Below, piece after piece: positions 51,161 through 60,743 of a DNA stretch of 64,000 nt. Origin of the DNA: Kribbella italica (GTDB lineage: Bacteria; Actinomycetota; Actinomycetes; Propionibacteriales; Kribbellaceae). A model generated the notes under the pieces. It saw only the letters and a list, made by a program, of their open reading frames with translations. It ran no database searches and was not told the DNA's origin. Location of the stretch: contig NZ_JACHMY010000001.1 of assembly GCF_014205135.1 (NCBI RefSeq), positions 7,874,001-7,938,000 on the forward strand. The letters are read 5' to 3'. The position numbers and the translations under genes are program-made. Numbering within the stretch: position 1 is the first letter of the stretch; the number at the start of each line of letters is the position of its first letter.

Positions 51161-52492
51161 CTACTTGAAGGTGGCCGAGCGGTCCGCGGCGCGGCCGAGG
51201 ACGTCGGTGAAGACGCTGTCGGAGATGTCCAGGTTCTTCAGCACCGGGTACAGCAGGTAGACCGCGCGGTCCCCGGAGCCGGCGATGCCGATCCGGAAGG
51301 TGAAGATCTTGCCGCCGCCGGTGTCGTAGCTGGCCTTCCAGGCCTCGCCCTTGAGCGCGCCCACGCTGATCGAGCCGGTCGACTTCACCGTCGCGGTCGA
51401 GGTGGACTTGGCGCAGCCGTCGACGTTCTTGCGGATCTGGGTGACGAACGCCGACGCCGCGGCCGGAGTGGCGAACTTGGCGACGGTGGTGTCCATCCCG
51501 AACTCGGTCGGCACCGGCGCGTCCGGTACGACGTACGTCTGCGTCTTGTGCTTGGTCGCCTTGGCCTTCTTCAGGTCGATCTTCTCGCACAGCGTGCCGG
51601 AGCGGACCTCGCCGTCGACGCTGACCCACGGCTTCTCGATGCTGGACAGCACCGGCAGGTCGATCGGCGCCATGAACCCGGCGGTCTCCTGGGTCGGCAG
51701 CAGCCCGGCCTTCGCGGCCAGCGTGCCGGCGCCGCAGTCCGCGCCGGTCTCGGCGCAGATCCGCTTCAGCCCGGCGCTGGCCGTCGCCAGGACCCCGTCG
51801 GGCTTGGGCGGCGTACCGCCGATGGTGTCGTGCTCGAAGACCATCGTGGCCTGGCCGGCCGTGGTCACGCTGACGGTCCGGTACTTGCTCTTGGAGCCGT
51901 TGGGCTGGCCGAAGACCGCGATCACGCCGCGTTCGCCGAGTCCCTCGGCGGTGTAGCTGGCGACCAGGCGGAACTGCGGGGTGTTGCACTGACTCAGCCA
52001 GCCGGTGATCGTCGTGTACGACTTGCCGGCCGCGGCGGTGTCGTTGGAGACCTCGACGTACTGGACCGCGGTGTCCTTGGTGGTGGCGTTCTTGAACGTC
52101 CGCACCCAGGTCCGGATCCCGGCCGGGTCGGCGAAGCGCTGGGCCTGGCAGACGAACGACTTGTCCGGCGCGCTGCTGCCGTCGGCGGTCGCGGCGATCG
52201 CCCAGCTGCCGGTCGCGGTCAGCGGCTTGGCCGCCGGCCCGTCGATCAGGACCTTGGCGTCGGCCAGCGCGTTCTCGCCGCCCTTGTCGGCGTCGGGGCT
52301 GCTGGACTTGGAGTCGCCCGGGGAGTCGTCACCGCCGAAGGCGTTCACCGCGGCGACGCCGCCACCGCCGAGCACGAGCACGACCGCCGCACCGGCGCCG
52401 ATCAGCTGGTTCCGGCGGCGGGACTGCTGGCGCCGCGCTTCACGCGCCGCGGCGCGACCTCCGCCGCGGGGCGCACGGTGGGAACCGGACAA
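51161..52492 (-). CDS. membrane-anchored secreted protein of unknown function
   Basis: A 443-residue protein. A basic start (RAAAREARRQQSRRR) is followed by one membrane segment (LIGAGAAVVLVLGGGGVAAVNAF, about 30-52) and a Ser/Asp-rich linker. The large domain outside has six Cys that could form disulfides and two similar halves (SFVCQAQRF...SQCNTPQF and TLCEKIDLK...NVDGCAKS), suggesting duplication. It resembles extracellular sensor-type domains (PknH-like), but I cannot confirm this. A TTG start fits a weak RBS (TGGAGTC). It lies between sucD and the PerM-like gene. Confidence 0.65.
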   Translation of the reverse strand: MSGSHRAPRGGGRAAAREARRQQSRRRNQLIGAGAAVVLVLGGGGVAAVNAFGGDDSPGDSKSSSPDADKGGENALADAKVLIDGPAAKPLTATGSWAIAATADGSSAPDKSFVCQAQRFADPAGIRTWVRTFKNATTKDTAVQYVEVSNDTAAAGKSYTTITGWLSQCNTPQFRLVASYTAEGLGERGVIAVFGQPNGSKSKYRTVSVTTAGQATMVFEHDTIGGTPPKPDGVLATASAGLKRICAETGADCGAGTLAAKAGLLPTQETAGFMAPIDLPVLSSIEKPWVSVDGEVRSGTLCEKIDLKKAKATKHKTQTYVVPDAPVPTEFGMDTTVAKFATPAAASAFVTQIRKNVDGCAKSTSTATVKSTGSISVGALKGEAWKASYDTGGGKIFTFRIGIAGSGDRAVYLLYPVLKNLDISDSVFTDVLGRAADRSATFK

Positions 52493-52728
52493 TGACTCCA
52501 GACCTCCTGACTCAACCCCTGGTCCACGCCGAATGTACCTGGTAGCCCCTAGGACGAACGAGCCACGCCGAGGTCAGCTCGGGGAAGTCTTCCACATCCG
52601 GCGTGTCAGAACGAGCTGTGTCCGGAGGAGGGGGACGATGGGAGTTCGATGAGCGAGCGTAGCGAGCGACCAAAGAGTAGAGCCGACCAGTCGGTCGTGC
52701 CGAAGCCGAGCGCTAGCGAGGCGTAGGC
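52493..52728. promoter_or_regulatory. divergent region with GAGCG(T)AGCGAG repeats
   Basis: The gap between the secreted-protein gene and the PerM-like gene contains GATGAGCGAGCGTAGCGAGC (52647-52666), then AGCGCTAGCGAGGCG (52709-52723). This is the short GAGCGNAGCGAG repeat common in actinobacteria, of unknown function. A promoter for each divergent gene must lie here. Confidence 0.55.
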
Positions 52729-53979
52729 ATGACCGACATGCTGAGCCGTCCGGGCGCCCGTGACGGCGGATCCCACCAGGCGCCCGGGCCCGCCCAGCCC
52801 GCGCCGACTGTCCCGCCCAGGCCGGTGGTGGTCGCTGCTGTCGTCGGAGCGGGTGCCTGTCTGCTGGCCGGGCTGCTGGCCTGCGCCGCGGTCGCGGTGA
52901 TCGGCTGGCTGGCGGCGACCTTCGGTGGAGCCTCCGGCGCGGTCCGCGCCGGTGCCTCGGTGTGGCTGCTCGCCCACAAGTCCGGGCTCAGCCTGAACGG
53001 CGCCGCGATCTCGGTCGCGCCGCTCGGCCTGACCGCCTTCGTCGGCTGGTGCCTGTACCGCGGTGGCCGGTTCACCGCACGGATCAGCGCCGCCGACCGG
53101 GGCAAGGACCTGCTGACCGCCGCCGGGGTGTTCGCCGCGACGTACGGGCTCGGAGCGCTGATCATCGCGCTGCTCACCTCCGAGGGCGCGCTGAAGATCT
53201 CGCCGCTGTCGGCGTTCCTCGGCGCCGCCTCGCTCGCGATCGTCGCGGGTTCGGCGGGGATTCTGGTCGAGTCCGGTGCTGCTCAAGATCTCGCGGACGC
53301 CACTCCGACGGGGCTGCGCGACGTCGTACCGGCTGCCGCGGCCGCCGTACTGACCGTGATCGCCTTCGCCTCCCTCCTGTACGGCGTCCTGCTGGCGATC
53401 CGGTTCTCCCGGGTGACCGCGATGCTGGACCTGCTCGACACGGGCGTCGTCGGGGCCGTCGTTCTGTTCGCGATCTGCCTCGGCCTGCTGCCGAACCTGG
53501 TCGTCTACTTCGTGTCGTTCCTGGCCGGGCCGGGGTTCCAGCTCGGCGTCGGGACGTCGATCGCGCCGACTGGCGTCGACGTCGGGAACCTGCCCGCCCT
53601 GCCGCTGCTGGCCGCCGTACCGAGTGACGGCGGGACGCCGACGTACTTCCTGGTGCTGACCGCGATCGTCCCGTTGCTCGCCGGAGCCGTCGCCGGGCTG
53701 GTCGTGGCGCGGCGTGGACTGGCCGCGCCGGAGTCCGACGCGCTGGGCTGGGACGCGTTCGCGCTGCGCGGCGCGATGTCGGCGCTGCTGGCGAGTGTCG
53801 GACTGCTGATCCTGATGCTGCTGGCCGGTGGGTCGGCCGGCCCGGGACGGATGGCCGACTTCGGCGTCTCCAGCGCGCTCCCGGCCGCCGGGCTGCTCGG
53901 GGCCGGGATGGCGATCGGCGCGGCGATCGCGGCCGGCGTACTGGCGGCTCGCCGGAAGGCCCCCGACCACCTCGAGTGA
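52729..53979 (+). CDS. PerM-like/DUF6350 membrane protein
   Basis: A 416-residue integral membrane protein with about ten hydrophobic segments after a Pro-rich cytoplasmic start of about 35 residues. Its position between sucCD and purN-purH is the same as that of perM in Mycobacterium (Rv0954, between sucD and purN), which affects cell division. The conserved-looking FLAGPGFQLGVGTSIAPTGVDVG segment is the best local signature. The function is inferred from position and topology. It is followed at 47 bases by purN. Confidence 0.8.
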   Translation: MTDMLSRPGARDGGSHQAPGPAQPAPTVPPRPVVVAAVVGAGACLLAGLLACAAVAVIGWLAATFGGASGAVRAGASVWLLAHKSGLSLNGAAISVAPLGLTAFVGWCLYRGGRFTARISAADRGKDLLTAAGVFAATYGLGALIIALLTSEGALKISPLSAFLGAASLAIVAGSAGILVESGAAQDLADATPTGLRDVVPAAAAAVLTVIAFASLLYGVLLAIRFSRVTAMLDLLDTGVVGAVVLFAICLGLLPNLVVYFVSFLAGPGFQLGVGTSIAPTGVDVGNLPALPLLAAVPSDGGTPTYFLVLTAIVPLLAGAVAGLVVARRGLAAPESDALGWDAFALRGAMSALLASVGLLILMLLAGGSAGPGRMADFGVSSALPAAGLLGAGMAIGAAIAAGVLAARRKAPDHLE

Positions 53980-54025
53980 ACGGGCGGCGGTCGGCGGGCT
54001 GAGCCCGGGCGATAAGGTTTGGCGC

Positions 54026-54658
54026 GTGACAGACCCGGTGGCGCCTACGCCTGAAGCCGCACGCCTCGTCGTGCTCGTCTCCGGCTCCGGCTCGAACCTG
54101 CAGGCCCTGCTCGACGCCTGCCAGGATCCCGCGTACGGCGCCCAGGTGGTCGCCGTCGGCGCGGACCGTGACGGCATCGCCGGTCTCGGCAAGGCCGCGG
54201 CGGCCGGCGTGCCGACGTTCGTGCACAAGGTCAAGGAGTACGCCGAGCGGGCCGACTGGGACCGCGCGCTGACCGCGTCGGTCGCGCAGTACCAGCCTGA
54301 TCTGGTCGTCTCGGCCGGGTTCCTGAAGCTGGTCGGCGACGACTTCCTGGCCGCCTTCGGCGACCGCTACATCAACACCCACAACGCGCTGCTGCCGGCC
54401 TTTCCCGGCATCCACGGCCCCCGCGACGCGCTCGCGTACGGCGTGAAGGTGGCCGGCGCGACGCTGTTCTTCGTCGACGGCGGCGTCGACACCGGCCCGA
54501 TCATCGGCCAGGTCGTCGTCGGCGTCGAGGACGACGACACCGAAGAAACCCTGACCGAGCGGATCAAGGAGGTCGAGCGCCACCAGCTGGTGGACTGGGT
54601 CGGCCGGCTGGTTCGCCAAGGCTGGACCATCACCGGACGAAAGGTTCGACTGAAGTGA
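54026..54658 (+). CDS. purN: phosphoribosylglycinamide formyltransferase
   Basis: A 210-residue enzyme for the third step of purine synthesis, using 10-formyl-tetrahydrofolate. The phosphate-binding loop is LVSGSGSNLQALLDAC. The catalytic Asn/His lie in INTHNALLPAFPGIHG, with the loop FFVDGGVDTGPIIGQ carrying the Asp. It starts at a GTG (54026) and overlaps purH by 4 bases. Confidence 0.95.
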   Translation: MTDPVAPTPEAARLVVLVSGSGSNLQALLDACQDPAYGAQVVAVGADRDGIAGLGKAAAAGVPTFVHKVKEYAERADWDRALTASVAQYQPDLVVSAGFLKLVGDDFLAAFGDRYINTHNALLPAFPGIHGPRDALAYGVKVAGATLFFVDGGVDTGPIIGQVVVGVEDDDTEETLTERIKEVERHQLVDWVGRLVRQGWTITGRKVRLK

Positions 54659-56214
54659 GCACCGACCGCAGGCCGATCCGCCGGGCGCTGATCAGCGTCT
54701 ACGACAAGACCGGTCTGGAGGAGCTCGCCAAGGCGCTGTCCGAGGCCGGCGTCCAGATCGTGTCCACCGGTTCCACGGCCGCGCGGATCGCCGCGACCGG
54801 CGTACCGGTGACCAAGGTGGAGGAGCTGACCGGCTTCCCCGAGTGCCTGGACGGGCGGGTCAAGACCCTGCACCCGAAGGTGCACGCCGGGCTGCTGGCC
54901 GACGTCCGCAAGCCCGACCACGTCGAGCAACTGGCCGAGATGCGGGTCGAGCCGTTCGATCTGCTGGTCAGCAACCTGTACCCGTTCACCGAGACGGTCG
55001 CCTCCGGTGCCTCCACCGAGGAGTGCATCGAGCAGATCGACATCGGCGGCCCGTCGATGGTCCGCGGTGCCGCGAAGAACCACGCGAACGTCGCCGTGGT
55101 GACCTCGCCGGCGCAGTACGACGCGATCTACACCGTGCTCGACGAGGGCGGTTTCTCGCTGGCCGAGCGGCAGAAGCTGGCCGCCGCGGCCTTCGTGCAC
55201 ACCGCCGAGTACGACGTCGCCGTCGCGTCCTGGATGGGCAGCGTGCTCACCGACACCGGCGACGGCTCGGTGTTCCCGGCCTGGGTCGGATCGGCGTGGG
55301 ACAAGAAGGCCGTGCTGCGCTACGGCGAGAACCCGCACCAGCCGGCCGCGCTGTACCTGAACGGCCGCGGCGGCCTGGCCGGCGCCGAGCAGCTGCACGG
55401 CAAGGAGATGTCGTACAACAACTACGTCGACGCGGACGCCGCGCGGCGCACGGCGTACGACTTCGCCGAGCCGGCGGTGGCGATCATCAAGCACGCCAAC
55501 CCGTGCGGTATCGCGGTCGGCGCCGACATCGCCGAGGCGCACCGGCGCGCGCACGAGTGCGACCCGGTCTCGGCGTACGGCGGTGTGATCGCGACCAACG
55601 CGCCGGTCTCGGTCGAGCTGGCCAAGCAGGTCGCGGAGATCTTCACCGAGGTACTCGTCGCCCCGGCGTACGAGGACGGCGCGGTCGAGATCCTCTCCGC
55701 GAAGAAGAACATCCGCCTGCTGGTCGCGCCGCCCCGGTCGAACGCCGAGCTGGTCGAGATGCGCGCGATCAGCGGCGGGCTGCTGCTGCAGCACAGCGAC
55801 CGCTTCCAGGCCGAGGGCGACGACCCGAACGCGTGGACCCTGGCCGCCGGCGAAGCAGCCTCTCCGGAGGTGCTGGCCGACCTCGCCTTCGCCTGGAAGG
55901 CCTGCCGCGCCGTCAAGTCCAACGCCATCCTGCTCGCCGCGCAGGGCGCGTCGGTCGGCGTCGGCATGGGCCAGGTCAACCGCGTCGACTCCTGCCGCCT
56001 CGCCGTCACCCGCGCCGGCGAACGCGCCGCCGGCTCCGTCGCCGCCTCCGACGCCTTCTTCCCGTTCCCCGACGGCCTGGAGGTCCTCCTCGAAGCCGGC
56101 GTCACCGCGGTGGTCCAGCCCGGCGGCTCCATCCGCGACGAGGCCGCCATCGAGGCCGCCCAAAAGGCCGGCGTCACCATGTACTTCACGGGGACGCGGC
56201 ACTTCTTCCACTGA
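54655..56214 (+). CDS. purH: bifunctional AICAR formyltransferase/IMP cyclohydrolase
   Basis: A 519-residue enzyme that completes IMP synthesis. The N-terminal IMP cyclohydrolase part (about 1-195) begins RRALISVYDKTGLEELAKAL and holds GFPECLDGRVKTLHPKVHAGLL. The C-terminal formyltransferase part has RYGENPHQPAALY, KHANPCGIAVG (catalytic Lys and His) and KSNAILLA. The length is normal. Its start is coupled to purN (ATGA). Confidence 0.96.
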   Translation: MSTDRRPIRRALISVYDKTGLEELAKALSEAGVQIVSTGSTAARIAATGVPVTKVEELTGFPECLDGRVKTLHPKVHAGLLADVRKPDHVEQLAEMRVEPFDLLVSNLYPFTETVASGASTEECIEQIDIGGPSMVRGAAKNHANVAVVTSPAQYDAIYTVLDEGGFSLAERQKLAAAAFVHTAEYDVAVASWMGSVLTDTGDGSVFPAWVGSAWDKKAVLRYGENPHQPAALYLNGRGGLAGAEQLHGKEMSYNNYVDADAARRTAYDFAEPAVAIIKHANPCGIAVGADIAEAHRRAHECDPVSAYGGVIATNAPVSVELAKQVAEIFTEVLVAPAYEDGAVEILSAKKNIRLLVAPPRSNAELVEMRAISGGLLLQHSDRFQAEGDDPNAWTLAAGEAASPEVLADLAFAWKACRAVKSNAILLAAQGASVGVGMGQVNRVDSCRLAVTRAGERAAGSVAASDAFFPFPDGLEVLLEAGVTAVVQPGGSIRDEAAIEAAQKAGVTMYFTGTRHFFH

Positions 56215-56224
56215 GTTTCTCCAT

Positions 56225-56262
56225 CCGAGAAGGCGACCGTACTCCTGCGGTCGCCTTCTCGG
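56225..56262. terminator. hairpin terminator of purNH
   Basis: CCGAGAAGGCGACCG and its exact complement surround an 8-base loop, ten bases after the purH stop. A 15-base stem. Confidence 0.9.
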
Positions 56263-56351
56263 CGTTCGACGGAACGACCGAGACCGAGGCTGTTGCCACA
56301 GGCTGAGAAGTCGCAGGTTTGCCACGTGGCAAAGGGTGGAATCACAGGGGT

Positions 56352-57338
56352 ATGGCGAAGACGGCGGCGGTGCTGGTTGGTGGTGGGCGGGTGGACTTCC
56401 GGGAGGTGGAGCCGCCGGAGCCGGGGGATGGGGAGTTGGTGGTGCGGTGCCGGGCGAATGCGATTTGTGGGAGTGACCGGGGAGCTTTCGCGGGTGGGGC
56501 CGAGGTGGTGCAGGGGCATGAGGCTGCGGGGGAGGTGATCGCGGCGGGAGCGGGGACGTCGACGGCGGTGGGGACGCGGGGAGTTGTTTACCTGATGGTG
56601 TTCTGTGGCGAGTGCCGGAGTTGCCGGGCGGGGGCGACCAACGTGTGTCTCGCCAAGCAGGGGGACATGGGGTTCAACCGGGCGGGCGGGTTGGGGCCTT
56701 ACGAAGTGGTGGACGAGCGGGTGTTCTTCGCGGTGGACGAGCGGGTTCCGTTCGCGACCGCGACGGCGTTGCTGGACTTGATGGGGACTAGCGGGCACGC
56801 GCTGGATCGGGCGTTGCTGCTGCGGCCGGGGATCGAGGATCTGTACGTCGCGGGGGTCGGCCCGGTGGGGCTCGGGGTGCTGCTGATGGCGAAGTTGCGG
56901 TTCGGTGCGGATTTCCCTGTGTACGTGAGCGATCCGTCGCCGTGGCGGCTGGACTTCGCGGCAGGGCTGGGCGCGATGCCGGTGCAACCAGAGGATCTGC
57001 CGCTGGTGGACGCGGCGGTGGATGCGAGTGGGCGGTCGGAGGCGCGGCAGGCCGCCGTACGGAAACTAGGGCGGCGTGGCGTGCTGGTCTGTGTGGGCCA
57101 TGGGCAAGGACTCGAGCTGGAGGTCTCGCCGGACCTGGTGGCCAACGAGGCGGGCGTGATCGGGAGCGAGTACTTCCCGTACGCCGATCTGGCGACCAAT
57201 CACGAGATCCTGCTGGCCAACCTCGACGAGGTGAGCCGCGTGATCACCCACACCTTCGACCTGTCCGAGACGCAGGCGGCCTTCGAGGCCTTCCTCGGCG
57301 GGGAGACGGGCAAGGTCGTGGTGACGCAGGATGCATGA
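56352..57338 (+). CDS. zinc-binding sugar/polyol dehydrogenase (MDR)
   Basis: A 328-residue medium-chain dehydrogenase. The zinc site includes AICGSDRG (Cys) and VQGHEAAGEV (His-Glu), the structural zinc lobe is CGECRSCRAGATNVC, and the Rossmann motif is GVGPVGLGVLLMAKL. The start ATG at 56352 gives the family sequence MAKTAAVLVGGGRVDF; the in-frame start at 56319 is less likely. It heads an operon with the Gfo/Idh/MocA and LacI genes. It is rich in GGG codons compared with purH. Confidence 0.85.
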   Translation: MAKTAAVLVGGGRVDFREVEPPEPGDGELVVRCRANAICGSDRGAFAGGAEVVQGHEAAGEVIAAGAGTSTAVGTRGVVYLMVFCGECRSCRAGATNVCLAKQGDMGFNRAGGLGPYEVVDERVFFAVDERVPFATATALLDLMGTSGHALDRALLLRPGIEDLYVAGVGPVGLGVLLMAKLRFGADFPVYVSDPSPWRLDFAAGLGAMPVQPEDLPLVDAAVDASGRSEARQAAVRKLGRRGVLVCVGHGQGLELEVSPDLVANEAGVIGSEYFPYADLATNHEILLANLDEVSRVITHTFDLSETQAAFEAFLGGETGKVVVTQDA

Positions 57339-58287
57339 GCCCGTGCGCGTCGCCGTGGTCGGCGCCGGTGGATGGGGACGCCAGCACGCGCGGGCGTTCG
57401 CGCAGCACCCGGAGGCCGAGCTGGCCGGGATCTGGTCGCGCGATCTCGGCCGGGCGCAGGCTCGAGCGGCCGAATGGCACACCACCGGGTACGACGACGT
57501 CGACCGGATGATCGACGACGTACAGCCCGAGCTCGTCGCGGTCTGCCTGCCGAACACCGAGCACTTCGCCCTGACCCGGCACCTGCTCACCCGCGGAATC
57601 CCTTTGCTGGTGGAGAAGCCACTCGTCTTCGACCTCGCCGAAGGGCGCACGCTGCTCGAGGAGGCCGGTGACACGTTCTTCGCGATCAACTTCAACCACC
57701 GGTACGCCGTACCGGTCCAGCGCGCGTACGACGACGTGACGGCCGGGCGTCTGGGGGAGCTGGAGTTCCTGACCTGGCGGTTCGCCGGTGAGGGCAGCTC
57801 GGCGCACCACCCGTACGCGAACCTGATCGAGACGCAGTGCCACGGCATCGACATGCTCGAACAGCTCGGCGGCCCGATCGAAGCCGTGTCGGCGGAGCTG
57901 AAGGGCGGCACGATCGCCGCGGTGCTGCGGTTCGCGAGCGGCGCGGTGGGATCGCTGGTCGGCAGCTACGACTCGTCGTACGCGTATCCCGGCACGCATC
58001 AGCTGGAGGTCAACGGCCGCGCCGGCCGTCTGCTGGTCGAGGACACGGTCAAGCGCTACACATTCTCGAAGGCCGGCGACCCGACCCGCGAGGTGTGGGA
58101 GGCGGGCTACTTCGACGATCGGAGCCGGTCGTTCGAGCAGACCTTCGACCGGCATCTCGACGTCCTGCTCCCGGCGCTGCGTCGCGGCGAGCGGCCGCCG
58201 GTGCCCGCGACGGCGGGGCTGCGAGCGCTGGAGGTCGGTACTGCGATCATCGAAGCCTTCGAGAGTGGTCGGCGGACGCGGGTGTGA
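57331..58287 (+). CDS. Gfo/Idh/MocA-family oxidoreductase
   Basis: A 318-residue NAD(P)-dependent dehydrogenase. The Rossmann fold is VAVVGAGGWGRQHARAF, and the EKP motif is VEKPLVFDLAEGRTLL. It overlaps the upstream dehydrogenase by 8 bases. Likely joint role in catabolism of a sugar or inositol-type compound, under the LacI gene downstream. Confidence 0.9.
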   Translation: MHEPVRVAVVGAGGWGRQHARAFAQHPEAELAGIWSRDLGRAQARAAEWHTTGYDDVDRMIDDVQPELVAVCLPNTEHFALTRHLLTRGIPLLVEKPLVFDLAEGRTLLEEAGDTFFAINFNHRYAVPVQRAYDDVTAGRLGELEFLTWRFAGEGSSAHHPYANLIETQCHGIDMLEQLGGPIEAVSAELKGGTIAAVLRFASGAVGSLVGSYDSSYAYPGTHQLEVNGRAGRLLVEDTVKRYTFSKAGDPTREVWEAGYFDDRSRSFEQTFDRHLDVLLPALRRGERPPVPATAGLRALEVGTAIIEAFESGRRTRV

Positions 58288-58296
58288 GGAGCGCGG

Positions 58297-59304
58297 GTGG
58301 TGGTGCGGCAGAGCGACGTGGCCCGGTACGCCGGGGTGTCGCCGCGGACCGTGTCGAACGTGGTCAACGGGTACGTGCACGTGTCGGCCGAGGTGCGGGC
58401 GAAGGTCCAGGCGGCGATCGACGAGCTCGGGTACCAGCGGAGCGCCGCGGCGCGCGGGCTGCGGCTGGGGCGGACCGGGCTGATCGCGCTCGGCGTACCG
58501 AGTCTGCGGGAGCGGTACTTCGCGGACCTGGCCGAGGCGGTCGTACAGGAGGCCGAGCGGCACGAGCTGACCGTGATGGTCGAGGTGACGGGTGGACGGC
58601 GGGAGCGTGAGCGGCTGGTGCTCGGGGGTGGGCGGAGCAGCCTGACGGACGGTGCGTTGCTGAGTGCGATCGAGCTGACGAAGGCGGATGCGCGGCTCGC
58701 GGCCGGCTCGGCGTACCCGCTGGTGCTGATCGGTGACCGGCAGCTCGACGGGCCTTTCGACCACGTCGCGATCCCGAACGTCGAGGGGGCCCACGCCGCG
58801 GTCGCGCATTTGGTTGCTGTGGGCAAGCGTCGGGTCGTGTTGCTCGGAGATGCGAAGGCGAACAAGTCGGGGCGGCTGCGGCGGCGGGGTTTCCTGGCGG
58901 CGCTGGCCGAAGCGGGCCTGGATCCAGCGGGCGAGCTGGCGATCCCGTGGACCCGGGAGGCCGGACGGGCGGGGATGATCGACCTCGTGCGCAGGCCGGG
59001 CGCGCGCGGCCGGGCGAAGGCCCCGGACGCGGTGTTCGCGTTGAACGACTCGCTGGCGCTCGGCGCGCTGGTGGGGTGCGCCGAGCTCGGGATCGACGTA
59101 CCGGGTGAGCTGGCGGTGGTCGGGTTCGACGACGTCGAGGAAGCGCGGTACAGCAATCCGCCGTTGACCAGCGTCGCACCGTCGGTCGACGAGATCGCGC
59201 GGCGCGGCGTCGAGCTGCTGGTCCGGCGGCTGGCCGCGCCGGAGCGAGCGGCCGAGCACGTGACGAGCCGGTTCGAGCTCGTGGTCCGCCGGTCGAGCGA
59301 CTAA
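58297..59304 (+). CDS. LacI-family transcriptional regulator
   Basis: A 335-residue repressor. The helix-turn-helix is QSDVARYAGVSPRTVSNVVNG (about 5-25) followed by the hinge-helix region, then a periplasmic-binding-type domain ending VVGFDDVEEARYSNPPLTSV. It lies 9 bases after the oxidoreductase and probably controls the same operon in response to its sugar. GTG start with GAGGAG upstream. Confidence 0.93.
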   Translation: MVVRQSDVARYAGVSPRTVSNVVNGYVHVSAEVRAKVQAAIDELGYQRSAAARGLRLGRTGLIALGVPSLRERYFADLAEAVVQEAERHELTVMVEVTGGRRERERLVLGGGRSSLTDGALLSAIELTKADARLAAGSAYPLVLIGDRQLDGPFDHVAIPNVEGAHAAVAHLVAVGKRRVVLLGDAKANKSGRLRRRGFLAALAEAGLDPAGELAIPWTREAGRAGMIDLVRRPGARGRAKAPDAVFALNDSLALGALVGCAELGIDVPGELAVVGFDDVEEARYSNPPLTSVAPSVDEIARRGVELLVRRLAAPERAAEHVTSRFELVVRRSSD

Positions 59305-59425
59305 CCCAAGGACGTGGGGAAATCCTGGACGGCGAACTGACTTCGGTAGAGACATTGCCGAACTCCTCGGTGGCACTTAGGGTGAGCCGCACCTGTCCCG
59401 ATGTGACCGCCCGGTGGGGAGATCG

Positions 59426-60712
59426 ATGTCAGTGAAACGTCGTCGGAGTTTCGTGGTGCTCACGGCCTTGGCCGTGGTGGCACCGGTGGGGTTGACGGCC
59501 GTACCGGCCGAAGCGCACGGCAGCAGCAAGCGCGTGGTCGGGTACTACACGCAGTGGAGCGGTTACGACCGCAACTTCCTGGTCAGCGACCTGGTGAAGA
59601 ACGGCACGGCTGCGAAGCTGACGCACCTGAACTACGCGTTCGGGTTCCTGGACGAGCAGGGCAAGTGCATCAGCAGCGACCCGTGGGCCGACTACCAGCG
59701 GCCGTTCACCGCTGAGCAGAGCGTCAACGGCAAGGCCGACGTCGCCGGTCAGCCGCTGTCGGGCAACCTGAACCAGCTCAAGCAGCTGAAGAAGAAGTAC
59801 CCGAAGCTGCGGATCAGCATCTCGCTCGGCGGCTGGACCGGGTCGAAGTACTTCTCCGACGCCGCGCTCACCCCCGCCAGCCGGGCCGCGAGCGTGAAGT
59901 CCTGCCTGGACCTGTGGATCAAGGGCAACCTGCCGGGTGCGCCGGCCGGTGCCGCGAAGGGTGTCTTCGACGGCATCGACCTGGACTGGGAGTGGCCGGG
60001 CAGCGAAGGCAACCCGGGCAACGTGATCCGGCCCGAGGACAAGCAGAACTTCACCGCGCTGGTGCGCGAGTACCGCAAGCAGCTCGACCGGTCGTCGTGG
60101 CCGTTCAAGAACCGCCACACGCTGTCGGCGTTCCTGCCGGCCGCACCGGCCCAGGTGGACAACGGGTTCGAGGTCAAGAAGATCTTCAAGGACCTGACCT
60201 TCGGGACGACGCAGGGCTACGACTACCACGGCACCTGGGATCTGCAGACCAACCAGCAGTCCGCGATCGACGGCCCTGCCGGTGATCCCGCGCCGGCCGA
60301 GTTCAGCTCGCAGGTGAAGATCGACGCGTACCTGTCCCGCGGTGCGCCGCGGAACAAGCTGGTGATGGGCGTCCCGTTCTACAGCCGCGGCTGGACCGGC
60401 GTGACGAACCAGAACAACGGCCTCTTCCAGCCCGCGACCGCCGCTGCGCCCGCGACGTACGAGGCGGGCTACGAGGACTACAAGCTGCTCAAGGCCCAGC
60501 TGGCCAACTTCACCGTCCACCGCGACGAGAAGGCCGGCTTCGCCTGGCTGTTCGACGGGACGACGTTCTGGACCTGGGACGACCCGGTCGAGATGAAGCG
60601 CAAGGCCCGCTACATCAACCACCGCGGCCTCGGCGGCGCGATGATCTGGTCGCTGGACGGAGACACGTCCGACGGCGAGCTCATCACAGCCCTGCACCGG
60701 AATCTCCGGTGA
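59426..60712 (+). CDS. secreted chitinase (GH18)
   Basis: A 428-residue exported enzyme. The signal peptide (SVKRRRSFVVLTALAVVAPV) cleaves after AEA near residue 30. The GH18 catalytic motif is FDGIDLDWEW (DxxDxDxE, acid Glu at the end) near residue 190, with SxGG as ISLGGWTGS before it and MIWSLDGD (Trp at the end of the barrel) after it. It cuts chitin outside the cell. No chitin-binding module is attached. It stands alone. Confidence 0.95.
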   Translation: MSVKRRRSFVVLTALAVVAPVGLTAVPAEAHGSSKRVVGYYTQWSGYDRNFLVSDLVKNGTAAKLTHLNYAFGFLDEQGKCISSDPWADYQRPFTAEQSVNGKADVAGQPLSGNLNQLKQLKKKYPKLRISISLGGWTGSKYFSDAALTPASRAASVKSCLDLWIKGNLPGAPAGAAKGVFDGIDLDWEWPGSEGNPGNVIRPEDKQNFTALVREYRKQLDRSSWPFKNRHTLSAFLPAAPAQVDNGFEVKKIFKDLTFGTTQGYDYHGTWDLQTNQQSAIDGPAGDPAPAEFSSQVKIDAYLSRGAPRNKLVMGVPFYSRGWTGVTNQNNGLFQPATAAAPATYEAGYEDYKLLKAQLANFTVHRDEKAGFAWLFDGTTFWTWDDPVEMKRKARYINHRGLGGAMIWSLDGDTSDGELITALHRNLR

Positions 60713-60743
60713 GATCTCGCTGACGAAGGCCTAGGGTGTCGGG

